From: Ruegeria marina
GTDB lineage: Bacteria; Pseudomonadota; Alphaproteobacteria; Rhodobacterales; Rhodobacteraceae
DNA: 64,000 nucleotides
Reading direction: 5' to 3'
Assembly: GCF_900101475.1 (NCBI RefSeq)
Contig: NZ_FMZV01000008.1
Span: 124,001-188,000 of the forward strand
A model generated the notes under the pieces. It was not told where the DNA came from, did not search any database, and saw only the letters and a list, made by a program, of their open reading frames with translations. Position 1 is the stretch's first letter, and every line of letters begins with the position of its first letter. Positions 17,563 through 26,940 of the stretch are shown piece after piece. The translations under genes were made by a program, and so were the position numbers.

Positions 17563-18540
17563 ATGAAACTTACCGCAACCCGCGGCGCCCTCGCCGCGCT
17601 TGCCTTGTCCCTGTCCGCCCTTGCCGCCTCGGCGCAGGAAAACCCTGAATGCATCGCGCCCGCCAACCCCGGCGGAGGCTGGGATTTCACCTGCCGCCAG
17701 GTCGGCAAGTCGCTTCAGGATCTCGGGCTGATCGACCAGACGATGCAGGTCGTGAACCTGGCCGGCGGTGGCGGCGGCGTGGCCTTTGCCGAGGTCGTGA
17801 ACAAGCGCAACGATGCCGACAACTTGATCGTCGCCGCGTCCTCCGCGACAGCGACCCGCCTCGCCCAGGGCGCCTATCCGGGTAACACGATGGACCAGGT
17901 CCGCTGGCTGGCCTCGGTCGGCGCCGACTACGGCGTGATCGCCGTGGCCGCCGACAGCGAGATCGAGACGTTGCCGCAGCTGTTGGACCAGATCAAAGCG
18001 GACCCGACCAGCGTCTCCATCGCCGGCGGCTCGGCGGTGGGCGGATGGGACCATCTCAAGGTTCTTATCGCGGCCGACGCCTATGGAATCGAGGATGTGC
18101 GCAAGGTGAAGTACATTGCATTCGACGGTGGCGGCGAGGCCGTGACGCAACTTCTGGCAGGATCGGTCCAGGGCTTCACCGGCGACATTTCCGAAGCCAA
18201 GGGCTTCGTCGACTCGGGCGACATCAAGGTGATCGCGGTTCTCGCCCCCGAGCGTCTGGGCGGAGCATTCGCGAATTTCCCGACCGCCAGGGAACAGGGA
18301 ATCGATGCCGTCGGCGCCAACTGGCGTGGCTTTTATGCCCCCGGCGGCATGTCGGACGAAGCCTATGACGAATGGGTGTCGAAGATCGGCGAGCTTTATG
18401 CCTCGGACCAATGGAAAGAGGTGATGGCTGCCAACGGATTGGCCCCGCTGGACCTGCAAGGCGACGACTTCCAGGACTTCGTTGAAGAGTCGGTTGCCCG
18501 GATCCAGACGATTTCCAGGGAAATCGGTATCATCAAGTAA
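17563..18540 (+). CDS. tctC: Tricarboxylate transport receptor, TctC family
   Basis: 325-residue periplasmic binding protein of the TTT (Bug) family. A signal peptide (RGALAALALSLSALAASA) precedes the mature ENPECIAPANPGGGWDFTCR, in which the PAxPGGGWD motif contacts the ligand. GAGGAGG lies 6-12 bases before the ATG at 17563. First gene of tctCBA, divergent from tctDE; a hairpin follows its stop. Confidence 0.93.
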   Translation: MKLTATRGALAALALSLSALAASAQENPECIAPANPGGGWDFTCRQVGKSLQDLGLIDQTMQVVNLAGGGGGVAFAEVVNKRNDADNLIVAASSATATRLAQGAYPGNTMDQVRWLASVGADYGVIAVAADSEIETLPQLLDQIKADPTSVSIAGGSAVGGWDHLKVLIAADAYGIEDVRKVKYIAFDGGGEAVTQLLAGSVQGFTGDISEAKGFVDSGDIKVIAVLAPERLGGAFANFPTAREQGIDAVGANWRGFYAPGGMSDEAYDEWVSKIGELYASDQWKEVMAANGLAPLDLQGDDFQDFVEESVARIQTISREIGIIK

Positions 18541-18554
18541 ACCCGCGATGTTCC

Positions 18555-18580
18555 GGGGGGCGTGCAACTGCACGGCCCCC
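18555..18580 (+). terminator. Intercistronic hairpin between tctC and tctB
   Basis: GGGGG-G-CGTGC (18555-18565) pairs with GCACG-G-CCCCC (18570-18580) around AACT, with one G-G mismatch. No U tract follows. It probably stabilises the tctC message end or limits read-through to the permease genes. Confidence 0.65.
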
Positions 18581-18615
18581 GACCTGCAACCAGACCCAGA
18601 CAACGGAGGTCCGTC

Positions 18616-19047
18616 ATGAGCGACCGTATCTTCGGCGTCGTCGGCATGCTTCTCGCCCTAGGCTACGTCCTCGCGGCCCTTGCGATCGAAGAGAGCTTTC
18701 TGTCCGATGCCGTCGGCCCCAAGGCCTTCCCCCTCATCATCGCCGCCATACTCGGCCTGTCGAGCGCGGTCATCGCCTTTCGTCCCGACCCCGAGCCGAA
18801 GTGGCCTGCGCTCGGCCGGCTGGTCGAGATCGGCGCGGCCATTGTCGTGATGATCCTTTATGCCGAGTTGCTGCCAGTCGCGGGTTTCGTCATCGCCACG
18901 GCCTTCGCCGCTGCCTATCTCGCCTGGCGTCTCGGATCCGCCCTGCTCGAGGCCGTGTTCGTGGGGATCGGCACCTCGATCGGCATCTACGTCATTTTCC
19001 ACCTCGTGCTGGGGCTGTCCCTGGCCCGCGGACCCTGGGGGTTCTGA
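18616..19047 (+). CDS. tctB: Tricarboxylate transporter small membrane subunit, TctB family
   Basis: 143 residues with four hydrophobic segments, the TctB size. The block DAVGPKAFPLIIAAILGLSS near the N terminus is characteristic. GGAGG precedes the ATG at 18616. It ends 3 bases before tctA. It partners TctA in the membrane; its biochemical role is poorly defined. Confidence 0.9.
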   Translation: MSDRIFGVVGMLLALGYVLAALAIEESFLSDAVGPKAFPLIIAAILGLSSAVIAFRPDPEPKWPALGRLVEIGAAIVVMILYAELLPVAGFVIATAFAAAYLAWRLGSALLEAVFVGIGTSIGIYVIFHLVLGLSLARGPWGF

Positions 19048-19050
19048 ACC

Positions 19051-20589
19051 ATGGAAACACTTGCAAATCTCGGCGACGGGTTCGCCATCGCGCTGACCTG
19101 GCAGAACCTGCTCTTGGCGCTGCTGGGCTGTTTCCTGGGCACGATCATGGGCGCGTTACCGGGGCTGGGCCCGTCGAATGGCGTGGCGATCCTGATCCCG
19201 CTGGCCTTTACACTGGGTCTCGGCGCCACGCCGTCGCTCATCCTGCTGACATCGGTCTATTACGGGGCGATGTATGGCGGACGGATTTCGTCGATCTTGC
19301 TTAACATTCCGGGTGACGAACCGGCGATGATGACCTGTCTCGACGGGCACCCGATGGCGAAGAAGGGCATGGCCGGCGAGGCGCTGTCGCTGTCTGGCGT
19401 GGCCTCCTTCGTAGGCGCTTTCTTCGCCACATGGGGCCTGATCCTGTTGGCGCCGCAACTGGTCAAGATCGCGCTGCTCTTCGGTCCCGCGGAATATTTC
19501 GCGCTGTTCGCGCTGGCCTTCATGACGCTGGGCGGCGTGTCCTCGACCAACCAGGCGAAATCCGCCTTCGCTGCGGCACTCGGCCTTGGGCTTGCCACCA
19601 TCGGCGTCGATACCCAGACCGGCGTGCCGCGTTTCACCTTCGGCGAGGTGCACCTCTATGACGGGCTTGACTTCCTGGTCGCCATCGTCGGCCTCTTCGC
19701 GCTGTCCGAGGTGTTCATCTTCCTCGAACACCGCCACGGCGGCTCCGATGCCGAAGGGCGGAAGATGGAGATCGGCAAGCTCTACCCGCCGATTTCAATG
19801 CTCAAGCAATGCATGCCGACCATGCTGCGCACTTCCTTCCTCGGCTTCCTCGCGGGTGTCCTGCCCGGCGCGGGCGCGTCGCTCGGCTCTTTCATCTCCT
19901 ACTCGATGGAGAAGCGGCTGGTGGACAAGAAGGGCACCTTCGGCACCGGCGACCCCCGCGGCGTGGCCGCCCCCGAAGCGGGCAACAACGCCGCCGCCGG
20001 GGGCGCGCTGGTGCCGATGCTGGCGCTTGGCGTGCCGGGCTCGGGCACCACGGCGGTACTGCTCGCGGTGCTGCTGGCGCTGAACATCACGCCCGGTCCG
20101 CTGCTGTTTACGCAGAACCCCGATGTGGTCTGGGGCCTGATCGCAGCGCTCTTCATCGCCAACTTCATGCTGCTGGCGATGAACATTCCGATGGTGGGTC
20201 TGTTCACCCGCGTGCTGATGATCCCCTCGCGCGTCCTGATGCCGATCGTGGCGATGGTCAGCTTTGTCGGGATCTACGGCATCTCGGGCTCGACCTTCGA
20301 CCTTCTGGTGATGATCGGCTTTGGCGTGATGGGCTGGGTGCTGCGCAAGCTGGACGTGCCGCTCGTTCCGATCATTCTCGGCACGCTTCTGGGCAACGCG
20401 ATGGAGAACAACCTGCGCCGCGCGGTCACCATCGACAACGGCAACTGGCTGACCCTGATCGACAGCCCTCTTGCGATCACGCTCTGGGCCATCGCCATCA
20501 TCGGCTTCATCCTTCCCCTGGTCATCGGCGCCAGGGTGAAGTCAGGGATGCACGTTCGTCGCGACGAAGAAGGGTCGATCAGCGACTGA
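19051..20589 (+). CDS. tctA: Tricarboxylate transporter large membrane subunit, TctA family
   Basis: 512-residue, roughly 12-helix permease. It contains the TctA hallmarks GALPGLGPSNGVAILIPL, YYGAMYGGRISSILLNIPGD and the second copy GVLPGAGASLGSFISYSMEK, as well as GVAAPEAGNNAAAGG. It is the last gene of tctCBA; a perfect 14-base-pair hairpin follows 6 bases after the stop. Probably driven by ion gradients; substrate inferred to be a tri- or dicarboxylate. Confidence 0.93.
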   Translation: METLANLGDGFAIALTWQNLLLALLGCFLGTIMGALPGLGPSNGVAILIPLAFTLGLGATPSLILLTSVYYGAMYGGRISSILLNIPGDEPAMMTCLDGHPMAKKGMAGEALSLSGVASFVGAFFATWGLILLAPQLVKIALLFGPAEYFALFALAFMTLGGVSSTNQAKSAFAAALGLGLATIGVDTQTGVPRFTFGEVHLYDGLDFLVAIVGLFALSEVFIFLEHRHGGSDAEGRKMEIGKLYPPISMLKQCMPTMLRTSFLGFLAGVLPGAGASLGSFISYSMEKRLVDKKGTFGTGDPRGVAAPEAGNNAAAGGALVPMLALGVPGSGTTAVLLAVLLALNITPGPLLFTQNPDVVWGLIAALFIANFMLLAMNIPMVGLFTRVLMIPSRVLMPIVAMVSFVGIYGISGSTFDLLVMIGFGVMGWVLRKLDVPLVPIILGTLLGNAMENNLRRAVTIDNGNWLTLIDSPLAITLWAIAIIGFILPLVIGARVKSGMHVRRDEEGSISD

Positions 20590-20595
20590 CCTCAC

Positions 20596-20635
20596 ATAGC
20601 CGCCGTTCGGAAGAAAAAGTTCGAACGGCGGCTAT
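20596..20635 (+). terminator. Strong hairpin after tctA
   Basis: ATAGCCGCCGTTCG (20596-20609) and its exact reverse complement (20622-20635) flank a 12-base purine-rich loop. It begins 6 bases after the tctA stop. No T tract follows, so it is a terminator of the stem-only type or a 3' end stabiliser. The rest of the gap to 21027 holds only the repeat at 20872. Confidence 0.7.
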
Positions 20636-20871
20636 CGGCCGGTAGCGGGCTGTTTCATTGCCGATCAATGCCGCAGGCGTGGGTCAGGCACGTGGGTGCG
20701 TGAGAAACGCAATCCCGACACCTGCAAACCTGAGTGATGACGATCGAACGGGACACCTGCGGGATACCCAGAGGCCAGGGCGTTACAGCTCGGTGGTCTG
20801 ATAGGAACCCGGCAGTTGGACATCATAAAGGCCAACGGTCCTTCGCACGGCGCCAAAAGGCCGGACGAATG

Positions 20872-20939
20872 CCCGCAACCTGCTTCGATCAACTTGGCTC
20901 AAGAAAATCCTTGCAAAACCAGAGCCGTTCACAAATGAC
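20872..20939 (+). repeat. Intergenic repeat, copy 2 (partner at 4359-4425)
   Basis: Shares CCCGCAACCTGCTTC, CCTTGCAAAACC and CACAAATGACRGC spacing with 4359-4425 over about 67 bases. It lies about 90 bases before the TAXI receptor gene. No other feature is recognisable between 20636 and 21027. Confidence 0.6.
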
Positions 20940-21027
20940 GGCAGGGTGCTGTCATTTCTTGACAGAACTGCGAATACGACTCGGCCGGATAGGCCGGCAC
21001 CTGAATAATCTCGAAGGGAGGACATCT

Positions 21028-21981
21028 ATGCAACTCAAGACCCTCGCGGCCGTGGCCGCTACCCTTGTCGCCTCTGCGTCTTTGGCGGGAGCTCAGGAAC
21101 GCATCACCTACAAGTCGGCCAAGTCTGGCTCGTCCTATTACCAAATGGGTGTCGAAATCGCCGAGGCCGTCAAGGCGGGTACCGATGGTGGCATGATCGT
21201 CACCATAGAGGAAAGCCAGGGCTCGGTGCAGAACGTGATGGAAGTTCGCGCCCGCGGTGGCGACTTCGTTTTCACGACGCCGCCTGCTCTTGTCGGTCTG
21301 GCCCAGTCCGGCAAGGCGATGTTCGAAGGCAAGGGCGACCCGGCCTTCGACGAGATCCGCGCTCTGTTCCCGATCCCGTCGCTGACTATGCATTTCGTGA
21401 TGTCGGAAGCGAGTGGCGTGAAAGACCTGGCCAGTCTGGAAGGCAAAACCATCCTTCTTGGCAAGGGATCCTTCGGTGCGACGGAGGGCGAGAAGTATCT
21501 CAAGCTCTTCGACCTGATCGACAAGGTCACCCTCGCCGATGCCGAGCTGTCGAACGCCAATGATGCGCTCAAGAACGGGCAGATCGATGGCTTCGTGACC
21601 GCCGGGTCGTGGCCCGCGCCTAATGTGATCGAGGCCGCCGCCAGCACGGGTGTCACCGTGCTCTCGCTGAGCGACGAACAAATCGCCCAGACTGGCCGCA
21701 CCAAACTGGTGATCCCGGCGGGCACCTATGCAGGGCAGGACGCCGAGATTACGACAACCTCTTTGCCGGTCGCCGCGTTCACCACGACCAAGATGACCGA
21801 CGAGGTCGCCTACGAGTTGACCAAGACTTTCTGGGAAGAGCGTGCGCGCATGTCCGAGGTTGCGCCCTGGTGGGCCGGGGTCGATCCCGCGCTGATGGAA
21901 ACCGTCGAGGTCAAGTTTCATCCCGGCGCCATCCGCTACTATGATGAAGCTGGTATCGCGCTGAGCGACGCCCAAAAGTGA
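21028..21981 (+). CDS. TRAP transporter solute receptor, TAXI family
   Basis: 317-residue periplasmic receptor. The signal peptide (LAAVAATLVASASLAGA) is followed by the TAXI core (SAKSGSSYYQMGVEIAEAVK, then ESQGSVQNVMEVRARGGDF and GSFGATEGEKYL). GGGAGG lies before the ATG at 21028; a longer frame upstream runs through the repeat region and is rejected. It precedes the fused TRAP permease. TAXI receptors often bind glutamate-like or dicarboxylate ligands; none can be assigned here. Confidence 0.9.
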   Translation: MQLKTLAAVAATLVASASLAGAQERITYKSAKSGSSYYQMGVEIAEAVKAGTDGGMIVTIEESQGSVQNVMEVRARGGDFVFTTPPALVGLAQSGKAMFEGKGDPAFDEIRALFPIPSLTMHFVMSEASGVKDLASLEGKTILLGKGSFGATEGEKYLKLFDLIDKVTLADAELSNANDALKNGQIDGFVTAGSWPAPNVIEAAASTGVTVLSLSDEQIAQTGRTKLVIPAGTYAGQDAEITTTSLPVAAFTTTKMTDEVAYELTKTFWEERARMSEVAPWWAGVDPALMETVEVKFHPGAIRYYDEAGIALSDAQK

Positions 21982-21990
21982 TCCTTCGCG

Positions 21991-22022
21991 GGTGTCGGGC
22001 GGCAACTCGGTCGCCCGATACC
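21991..22022 (+). terminator. Intercistronic hairpin between TAXI receptor and TRAP permease
   Basis: GGTGTCGGGCG (21991-22001) pairs with CGCCCGATACC (22012-22022), 11 base pairs with one G-T, around a 10-base loop. It lies 9 bases after the receptor stop and 35 bases before the permease start, and has no T tract. Confidence 0.65.
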
Positions 22023-22057
22023 ATCTCTTTGCTGCCCAAAACCATCGGACCCCCGAC

Positions 22058-23821
22058 ATGCGACTCGCTGCTTTCCTGCTGGCGGCCGTTCTGGTCGTGT
22101 TTCACTTAGGTCTCGTCTTCTCGGGACTGGTGCCGAACCTGATCTCACGCCCTTTGCATCTTGCGCTCGCACTGCCTTGGATCCTGCTGGTTCCCGGGCA
22201 AACCGGGTGGTCGCGTATCAGCGGCATCGCGTTGACCGTGATTGGTGCGGGCGCCGCGCTCTGGGTGGCGATTTCGAGCGATCGTCTCAGCGACCAGTAC
22301 GGGTTTATCGAATCCACCTTTCAGTTGGTGGTGGCGGCGGTACTACTCGGCGTGGTGCTTGAGGCGGCCCGTCGGGCCATTGGCTGGCCGCTGCCGCTGG
22401 TGGCGCTGCTGGCTCTGCTTTACGGCCTTCTGGGGCAGCATGTCCCTGGCGAGTTTGGTCATTCCGGCACGCCGCTTCGCAGCTTCTTGGGCACGCTGAC
22501 AATCGCGGAAGGCGGCATCTGGGGCAGTCTGACCGGTGTGTCGGTGAACGTGGTGGCGATTTTCGTCATCTTCGGCGCGGTGCTGAACGCAGGAGAGGCG
22601 GGACAGGGGTTCATGAACCTGGCCTCCGCGGCCGCCGGACGGCTGAGAGGCGGTGCGGCCAAGGTCTCGGTCTTGTCCTCGGCGCTTTTCGGCTCGATCT
22701 CGGGCTCGGCCTCGGCGAACGTCGCTTCGACCGGTGCGATCACCCTACCCGCGATGACCCGGCTCGGCTATCCCAAGCGGCTGGCCGCGGCGGTCGAAGC
22801 GGTCGCCTCCTCGGGCGGACAGATCATGCCGCCCTTGATGGGTGCGGGTGCCTTTGTAATGGTCGAACTGACGGGTGTTCCCTACACGCAGATCATGGCT
22901 GCGGCGCTTTTGCCTGCAATCCTCTACTTCGTTGCGGTCTGGATCGGTGTCGACGCATATGCCAGCCGTTACGATCTTAGGGGCATCGACGCTTCTGAAG
23001 CGCCCGGCTTGCGTGAGGTGGTGATCACTTCGGTCTTCTTCGCCATTCCATTCGCGGTACTCCTGACCGGGCTTTTCGTAATCCGTGTTACGCCGCAGTA
23101 CGCGGCAAGTCTTGCGATACTGTCTGCGTTCATCCTGCTTTTCTTCAACGCAAAGGGTTTGGGAAGTTGGCGTGCCACGGCAGAGCGGATCGAGACCGCG
23201 TTCCTCAACGCCGCCCGGCAGGTGTCGATGATCGCGGCCATCATTATCTGTGCCTCGATCATCATCGGAGTGCTGGCAATCACCGGACTTGGCGTCAAGA
23301 TCACCTCGCTGATCCTGTCGGGGGCGGGTGGAATGCTCTGGCCGGCGCTGCTGCTGACGGCACTGGCCTGCCTGGTCCTCGGGATGGAGGTGCCGACCAC
23401 GGCGGCCTACGTGATTTGTGTTTCGGTCGCAGGGCCTGCACTGCGCGAACTGGGGCTCGACCTGCTGCAAGCGCATCTCTTTGTGTTCTGGTTCGCGCTG
23501 CTTTCGACCATCACACCGCCGGTCTGCGGGGCGGTCTTCATCGCGGCAGGGATGATCGGGGAAAACTGGCTGAAGGTCGCTGTCACCGCCATGACGCTGG
23601 GCTTCGGCCTTTACATCATTCCGTTGGCAATGATTGCGAATCCCTCGCTGATCGGACTGTCGTCGACGCCGCTTCTGGCGGTCGTCACGGCCTTGCAGGT
23701 CGCTCTGGCGCTGGGCTTGATGTCTCTCGGCCTGATCCGCAGGCGTCTCGGCGTTTGGAGGCCGGTGCTGATCTGTGTCGGCCTGCTGGTGATCTTCGCG
23801 CGTCCGCTCTTCGGGATTTGA
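22058..23821 (+). CDS. TRAP transporter fused permease (4TM-12TM)
   Basis: 587-residue membrane protein in which the small and large TRAP subunits are fused, as is usual with TAXI receptors. The N-terminal 4-helix part (to about residue 160) is followed by the DctM-like part with GSISGSASANVASTGAITLPAM and SSGGQIMPPLMGAGAFVM. The ATG at 22058 is chosen because it opens directly into the first helix. Forms one operon with the receptor. Confidence 0.9.
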   Translation: MRLAAFLLAAVLVVFHLGLVFSGLVPNLISRPLHLALALPWILLVPGQTGWSRISGIALTVIGAGAALWVAISSDRLSDQYGFIESTFQLVVAAVLLGVVLEAARRAIGWPLPLVALLALLYGLLGQHVPGEFGHSGTPLRSFLGTLTIAEGGIWGSLTGVSVNVVAIFVIFGAVLNAGEAGQGFMNLASAAAGRLRGGAAKVSVLSSALFGSISGSASANVASTGAITLPAMTRLGYPKRLAAAVEAVASSGGQIMPPLMGAGAFVMVELTGVPYTQIMAAALLPAILYFVAVWIGVDAYASRYDLRGIDASEAPGLREVVITSVFFAIPFAVLLTGLFVIRVTPQYAASLAILSAFILLFFNAKGLGSWRATAERIETAFLNAARQVSMIAAIIICASIIIGVLAITGLGVKITSLILSGAGGMLWPALLLTALACLVLGMEVPTTAAYVICVSVAGPALRELGLDLLQAHLFVFWFALLSTITPPVCGAVFIAAGMIGENWLKVAVTAMTLGFGLYIIPLAMIANPSLIGLSSTPLLAVVTALQVALALGLMSLGLIRRRLGVWRPVLICVGLLVIFARPLFGI

Positions 23822-23850
23822 TCCGCAACGGCGGCCTTGTCCAGGCGATG

Positions 23851-23946
23851 GGCTTGGACGGGCAGGGCGGTCTCGCCGCTTGTTGCCATGCCCGAACGCG
23901 ACCTGTTCAAGTACTGCCAGACCACGGTTTGATGGTCCGATCCATT
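23851..23946 (+). repeat. Decayed IS6-like left end, with shared 21-mer
   Basis: Contains the motif GACGGGCAGGGCGGT shared with remnants at 28232, 33041, 44247 and 58456, followed by a segment resembling the others (CTGTTCAAGTACTGCCAG). It ends in a 21-base word (23926-23946) that recurs with one mismatch at 58407-58427. No transposase reading frame survives. The rest of the 288-base gap to 24109 shows nothing else. Confidence 0.6.
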
Positions 23947-24109
23947 CGGTGGAATGGGATGAAGCACTATGGGACAAGTTCGTCAGGTTTGGGCGAGTGA
24001 CCGGGTCGCGGGACTTTCCGGTCATCCACTTGGTTATTGAACGCAAACAGGGCGCAATGCGTCAAACATGAAATTGTGGTATTGTTCACTGAACCAGGGA
24101 GGAAAGTTC

Positions 24110-24724
24110 ATGGCTGATTGGCACATTGAAGGCGAGTACATGGAAACCTGCAACTGTGATTTTCTTTGCCCGTGTATCACGTCAAACCTAACGGCGACAC
24201 CGACGGAAGGTGACTGCAAGGCGGCGATTGCAATGAAGATAAACAAGGGCGAGAAGGGCGGCGTTTCATTGGATGGCTTGTCTTTCATTGTCCTGCTTCA
24301 CGCGCCGAGCGCGATGTCCGACGGGAATATCAAGGTTGGCCTGATCGTCGATGAAAAAGCGAGCGAGGAACAAATCGCTGCGATCGGTGACATCGCCACG
24401 GGCGCGGCTGGTGGCCCGATGGAAGCACTGGGTCCATTGGTCGGCGAGGTGGCGGGCGTCGAGAAGCGCCCCATCAGTTTTGTCTCGGATGGAGACAAGA
24501 TAACCGTGACAGCCGGTGAACTGATCGAGCAGGAGGTCGAAGCCGTGAACAGCGCGCTGCCGAATGGCGGCCCGATCAAGATCGACAATGTACCCCACCC
24601 GGTATCGACGACGCTGGCCCTCGCAAAGGCCACCAAGAGCAAGTTTAACGCCTTTGGAGTTACATGGGACGATGCCACCGGTTCCAGGAACGGGCATTTC
24701 GCTCCTTTCGCCTGGTCGGCGTGA
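24110..24724 (+). CDS. DUF1326 family protein
   Basis: 204-residue soluble protein. The N-terminal block WHIEGEYMETCNCDFLCPC, with four closely spaced cysteines, defines DUF1326 and may bind a metal; biochemical function is unknown. GGGAGG sits just before the ATG at 24110, which rules out the in-frame ATG at 24068. Its stop overlaps a GTG start for the DUF2182 membrane protein, a pairing seen widely for these families. Confidence 0.85.
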   Translation: MADWHIEGEYMETCNCDFLCPCITSNLTATPTEGDCKAAIAMKINKGEKGGVSLDGLSFIVLLHAPSAMSDGNIKVGLIVDEKASEEQIAAIGDIATGAAGGPMEALGPLVGEVAGVEKRPISFVSDGDKITVTAGELIEQEVEAVNSALPNGGPIKIDNVPHPVSTTLALAKATKSKFNAFGVTWDDATGSRNGHFAPFAWSA

Positions 24725-25557
24725 CCGATCCGAATGCGGTTGGGCACAGGGTAAACCCGACCAGCGGGCCTGCTTTGGACCGCATCCTGAAACGCGACCG
24801 GCTCATCGTGGCTGTTGGTCTGGCTCTCGTGGTTGTGCTTGCGGCAGTTTACACCGTGATGGGGGCGGGCATGCCAATGTCGGCAATTACGATGACCCAG
24901 ATGGCCATCGAAATGCCGGGCATGATGATGGCGTCCACCGACTGGACACCCCGCTACGGGCTCCTGGTTTTTCTAATGTGGTGGGTCATGATGATCGCCA
25001 TGATGGTACCAAGCGCGGCGCCGACCGTTTTGCTTTATACGGGTCTTGTCCGGAAAAACAAAAACACGGAAAGGCCTTACGCCTCCGTTTCAGTTTTCCT
25101 CTCTGGATATCTGATCGTGTGGGGCGCTTTCAGTTTCGGTGCAACGGTCTTGCAATGGGCGCTTGTTTCGATTGGGCATTTGAGCGGGATGATGGAGCTC
25201 ACCAAGGCACCTGTTGCCGGCATGCTGATGATGGCGGCAGGGATTTATCAGGTATCATCTCTCAAGCAGGCCTGCCTGAGGCATTGTCAGCACCCGCTCA
25301 TCTTCTTCATGCACAATTGGAAATCTGGAACCTACGGCGCGCTGCGCATGGGAATGCAGAATGGTTATTTCTGCCTTGGGTGTTGCTGGGTACTGATGGC
25401 GCTTCTTTTCGTCGGCGGCGTCATGAACCTGCTCTGGATCGCAGCGCTTGCACTCTTCGTGGGTTTTGAAAAGCTCGCCGTAGATCGCCCGTGGTTAACG
25501 AAGATTTCCTCTATAGCGCTTATTGGCGTGGGACTGTGGATTGTCATGGCAGCATGA
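24721..25557 (+). CDS. DUF2182 family integral membrane protein
   Basis: 278 residues, about six or seven helices, rich in methionine and with the motifs WWVMMIAMMVPSAAPTVLLY and GYFCLGCCWVLMALLFVGG (a CxxCC cluster). DUF2182 proteins are annotated as predicted metal-binding membrane proteins without known function. The GTG at 24721 (GTGA overlap with DUF1326) is preferred to an ATG at 24664 that lies inside the upstream gene. The pair is probably one complex. Confidence 0.83.
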   Translation: MTDPNAVGHRVNPTSGPALDRILKRDRLIVAVGLALVVVLAAVYTVMGAGMPMSAITMTQMAIEMPGMMMASTDWTPRYGLLVFLMWWVMMIAMMVPSAAPTVLLYTGLVRKNKNTERPYASVSVFLSGYLIVWGAFSFGATVLQWALVSIGHLSGMMELTKAPVAGMLMMAAGIYQVSSLKQACLRHCQHPLIFFMHNWKSGTYGALRMGMQNGYFCLGCCWVLMALLFVGGVMNLLWIAALALFVGFEKLAVDRPWLTKISSIALIGVGLWIVMAA

Positions 25558-25581
25558 CTTCAGGCTTGACAGGAAGCGGAT

Positions 25582-25609
25582 CGCAAAAGGCTTTCTATAG
25601 TCTTTTGCG
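25582..25609 (+). terminator. Inverted repeat after the DUF2182 gene
   Basis: CGCAAAAG (25582-25589) and CTTTTGCG (25602-25609) are exact complements around a 12-base loop, 25 bases after the stop. The remainder of the gap to 25887 shows no recognisable gene. Confidence 0.5.
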
Positions 25610-25887
25610 GCTTGCGTGGCGATCTCAGCAAAGTCGACTGGGAGAAAGCCCTTTGTCCAAATTTCGGGTCTTGCTCCCGTTTCCGCGGACTTGGCACAAC
25701 ATGTCTCCGAAATGCCCGTCAGGATGGCCAAAACAAGTCTTGTTGACCGCCTGGCAATGCAGTGAAGTCGGTGGCGTTCTGTGAGGTACGGGTTTCGTCG
25801 AAAACCGTCCTGGCATCTGGGGTGAAGGTCATCGAGCGGCGGGTGATTTCGAAGAGGCTCTTCTTGATCCGGCGCCCCCCAGAGTGC

Positions 25888-26940
25888 TCAGAAACGGACA
25901 CGCGCCGTATTGGAGAGCGAGTTGATTTCGATGAGGTCCATTTCTCCCAACCCTTTGACATCGAAATTGCCAAGTTCGTCGATCTGAAACTCGTCAACCA
26001 ATTCGTAAGTCATGCTTTCGGGAGCAACGACGGTCATCGGTTTGGCGAGAATTTGCAGGCGGGCCGCCATGTTCACTGCCGGGCCGAACACATCGTATAC
26101 GTATTTCTGGATACCGACTACTGAACCGACGGCGGCGCCTCTGCCCAAACCGATCCTTGCCCGCCACTTGTGCTGATGGCTCTCATTGCGCCGTTCCAAA
26201 TATCGGATAAAGCGGATCGCACAGCGGGCTACGGTAAGTGCGGCGTCCGGTGTCGGGTCCGGCATTCCGGCAACCGCAAGATACGCATCCCCGATCGTCT
26301 TGATCCGCTCGCAGCCGAACTGTTCTGATATCCGATCGAAAGCCGTGAAGATATCGTTCAGTTCGCCGAGTGTCACGGTCGGGTCGGTTCGCGCGGCAAA
26401 ATCCGTGAAATCGACGAAATCGAGCATGACGACTGCCACGTTATCGAACAACTGCGGGGTAACTACGCCGAAGGTCTTGAACTCTTCATAGACCGAGCGG
26501 GGCATCAGATTGAGAAGAAGTTTCTCGACCCGCTCTTTTTCGCGTTCCAGTTCGCGGGTATTGCGTTCCACCATGTTCGAATAGGTCTCAATCATGGCTT
26601 CCAATTCGCGAATGCGCGTAATGTTCTGACATTCGACCACAAGCAGCACTTCGTCATTGGCTTGCGCCGCAGAGATCGTGACGGCGATAACCAGCGTGCG
26701 GCGCTTCCGCTTTACCTTGAACTCCCCGCTGAAATTCGAAGCCCCGCTCGCCACATCGTGCAAGTTTTCGGAAGTCAGGCCATCGATGACCTGCAACAGT
26801 GTCGTGCCTTCTTCAGCCTCACCGAACCACTCTGCAAAGGAACTGTTATAAAAAGCAAAACTGCCATCCGAGCCCCTGACCAGCGCCACGCCTACACCGA
26901 TGGCACGAAGCAGGGATTCGTTGATGGCTTCAATACTCAT
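25888..26940 (-). CDS. PAS-class III adenylate cyclase coupled to truncated haemoglobin
   Basis: 350 residues, cytosolic. An N-terminal PAS-like domain (about residues 5-115), a coiled coil (RELEAMIETYSNMVERNTRE region) and the LLLNLMP linker typical of haem- and PAS-linked cyclases precede a class III catalytic domain (about 165-330). The metal aspartates are in VVMLDFVDFTDF and IKTIGDAYLAVAG, the lysine before TIGD and the aspartate in YDVFGPAVNMAARL favour ATP over GTP, and the N..R transition-state pair is present. The start overlaps the globin stop by 4 bases, so the two are translated together. Confidence 0.9.
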   Translation of the reverse strand: MSIEAINESLLRAIGVGVALVRGSDGSFAFYNSSFAEWFGEAEEGTTLLQVIDGLTSENLHDVASGASNFSGEFKVKRKRRTLVIAVTISAAQANDEVLLVVECQNITRIRELEAMIETYSNMVERNTRELEREKERVEKLLLNLMPRSVYEEFKTFGVVTPQLFDNVAVVMLDFVDFTDFAARTDPTVTLGELNDIFTAFDRISEQFGCERIKTIGDAYLAVAGMPDPTPDAALTVARCAIRFIRYLERRNESHQHKWRARIGLGRGAAVGSVVGIQKYVYDVFGPAVNMAARLQILAKPMTVVAPESMTYELVDEFQIDELGNFDVKGLGEMDLIEINSLSNTARVRF

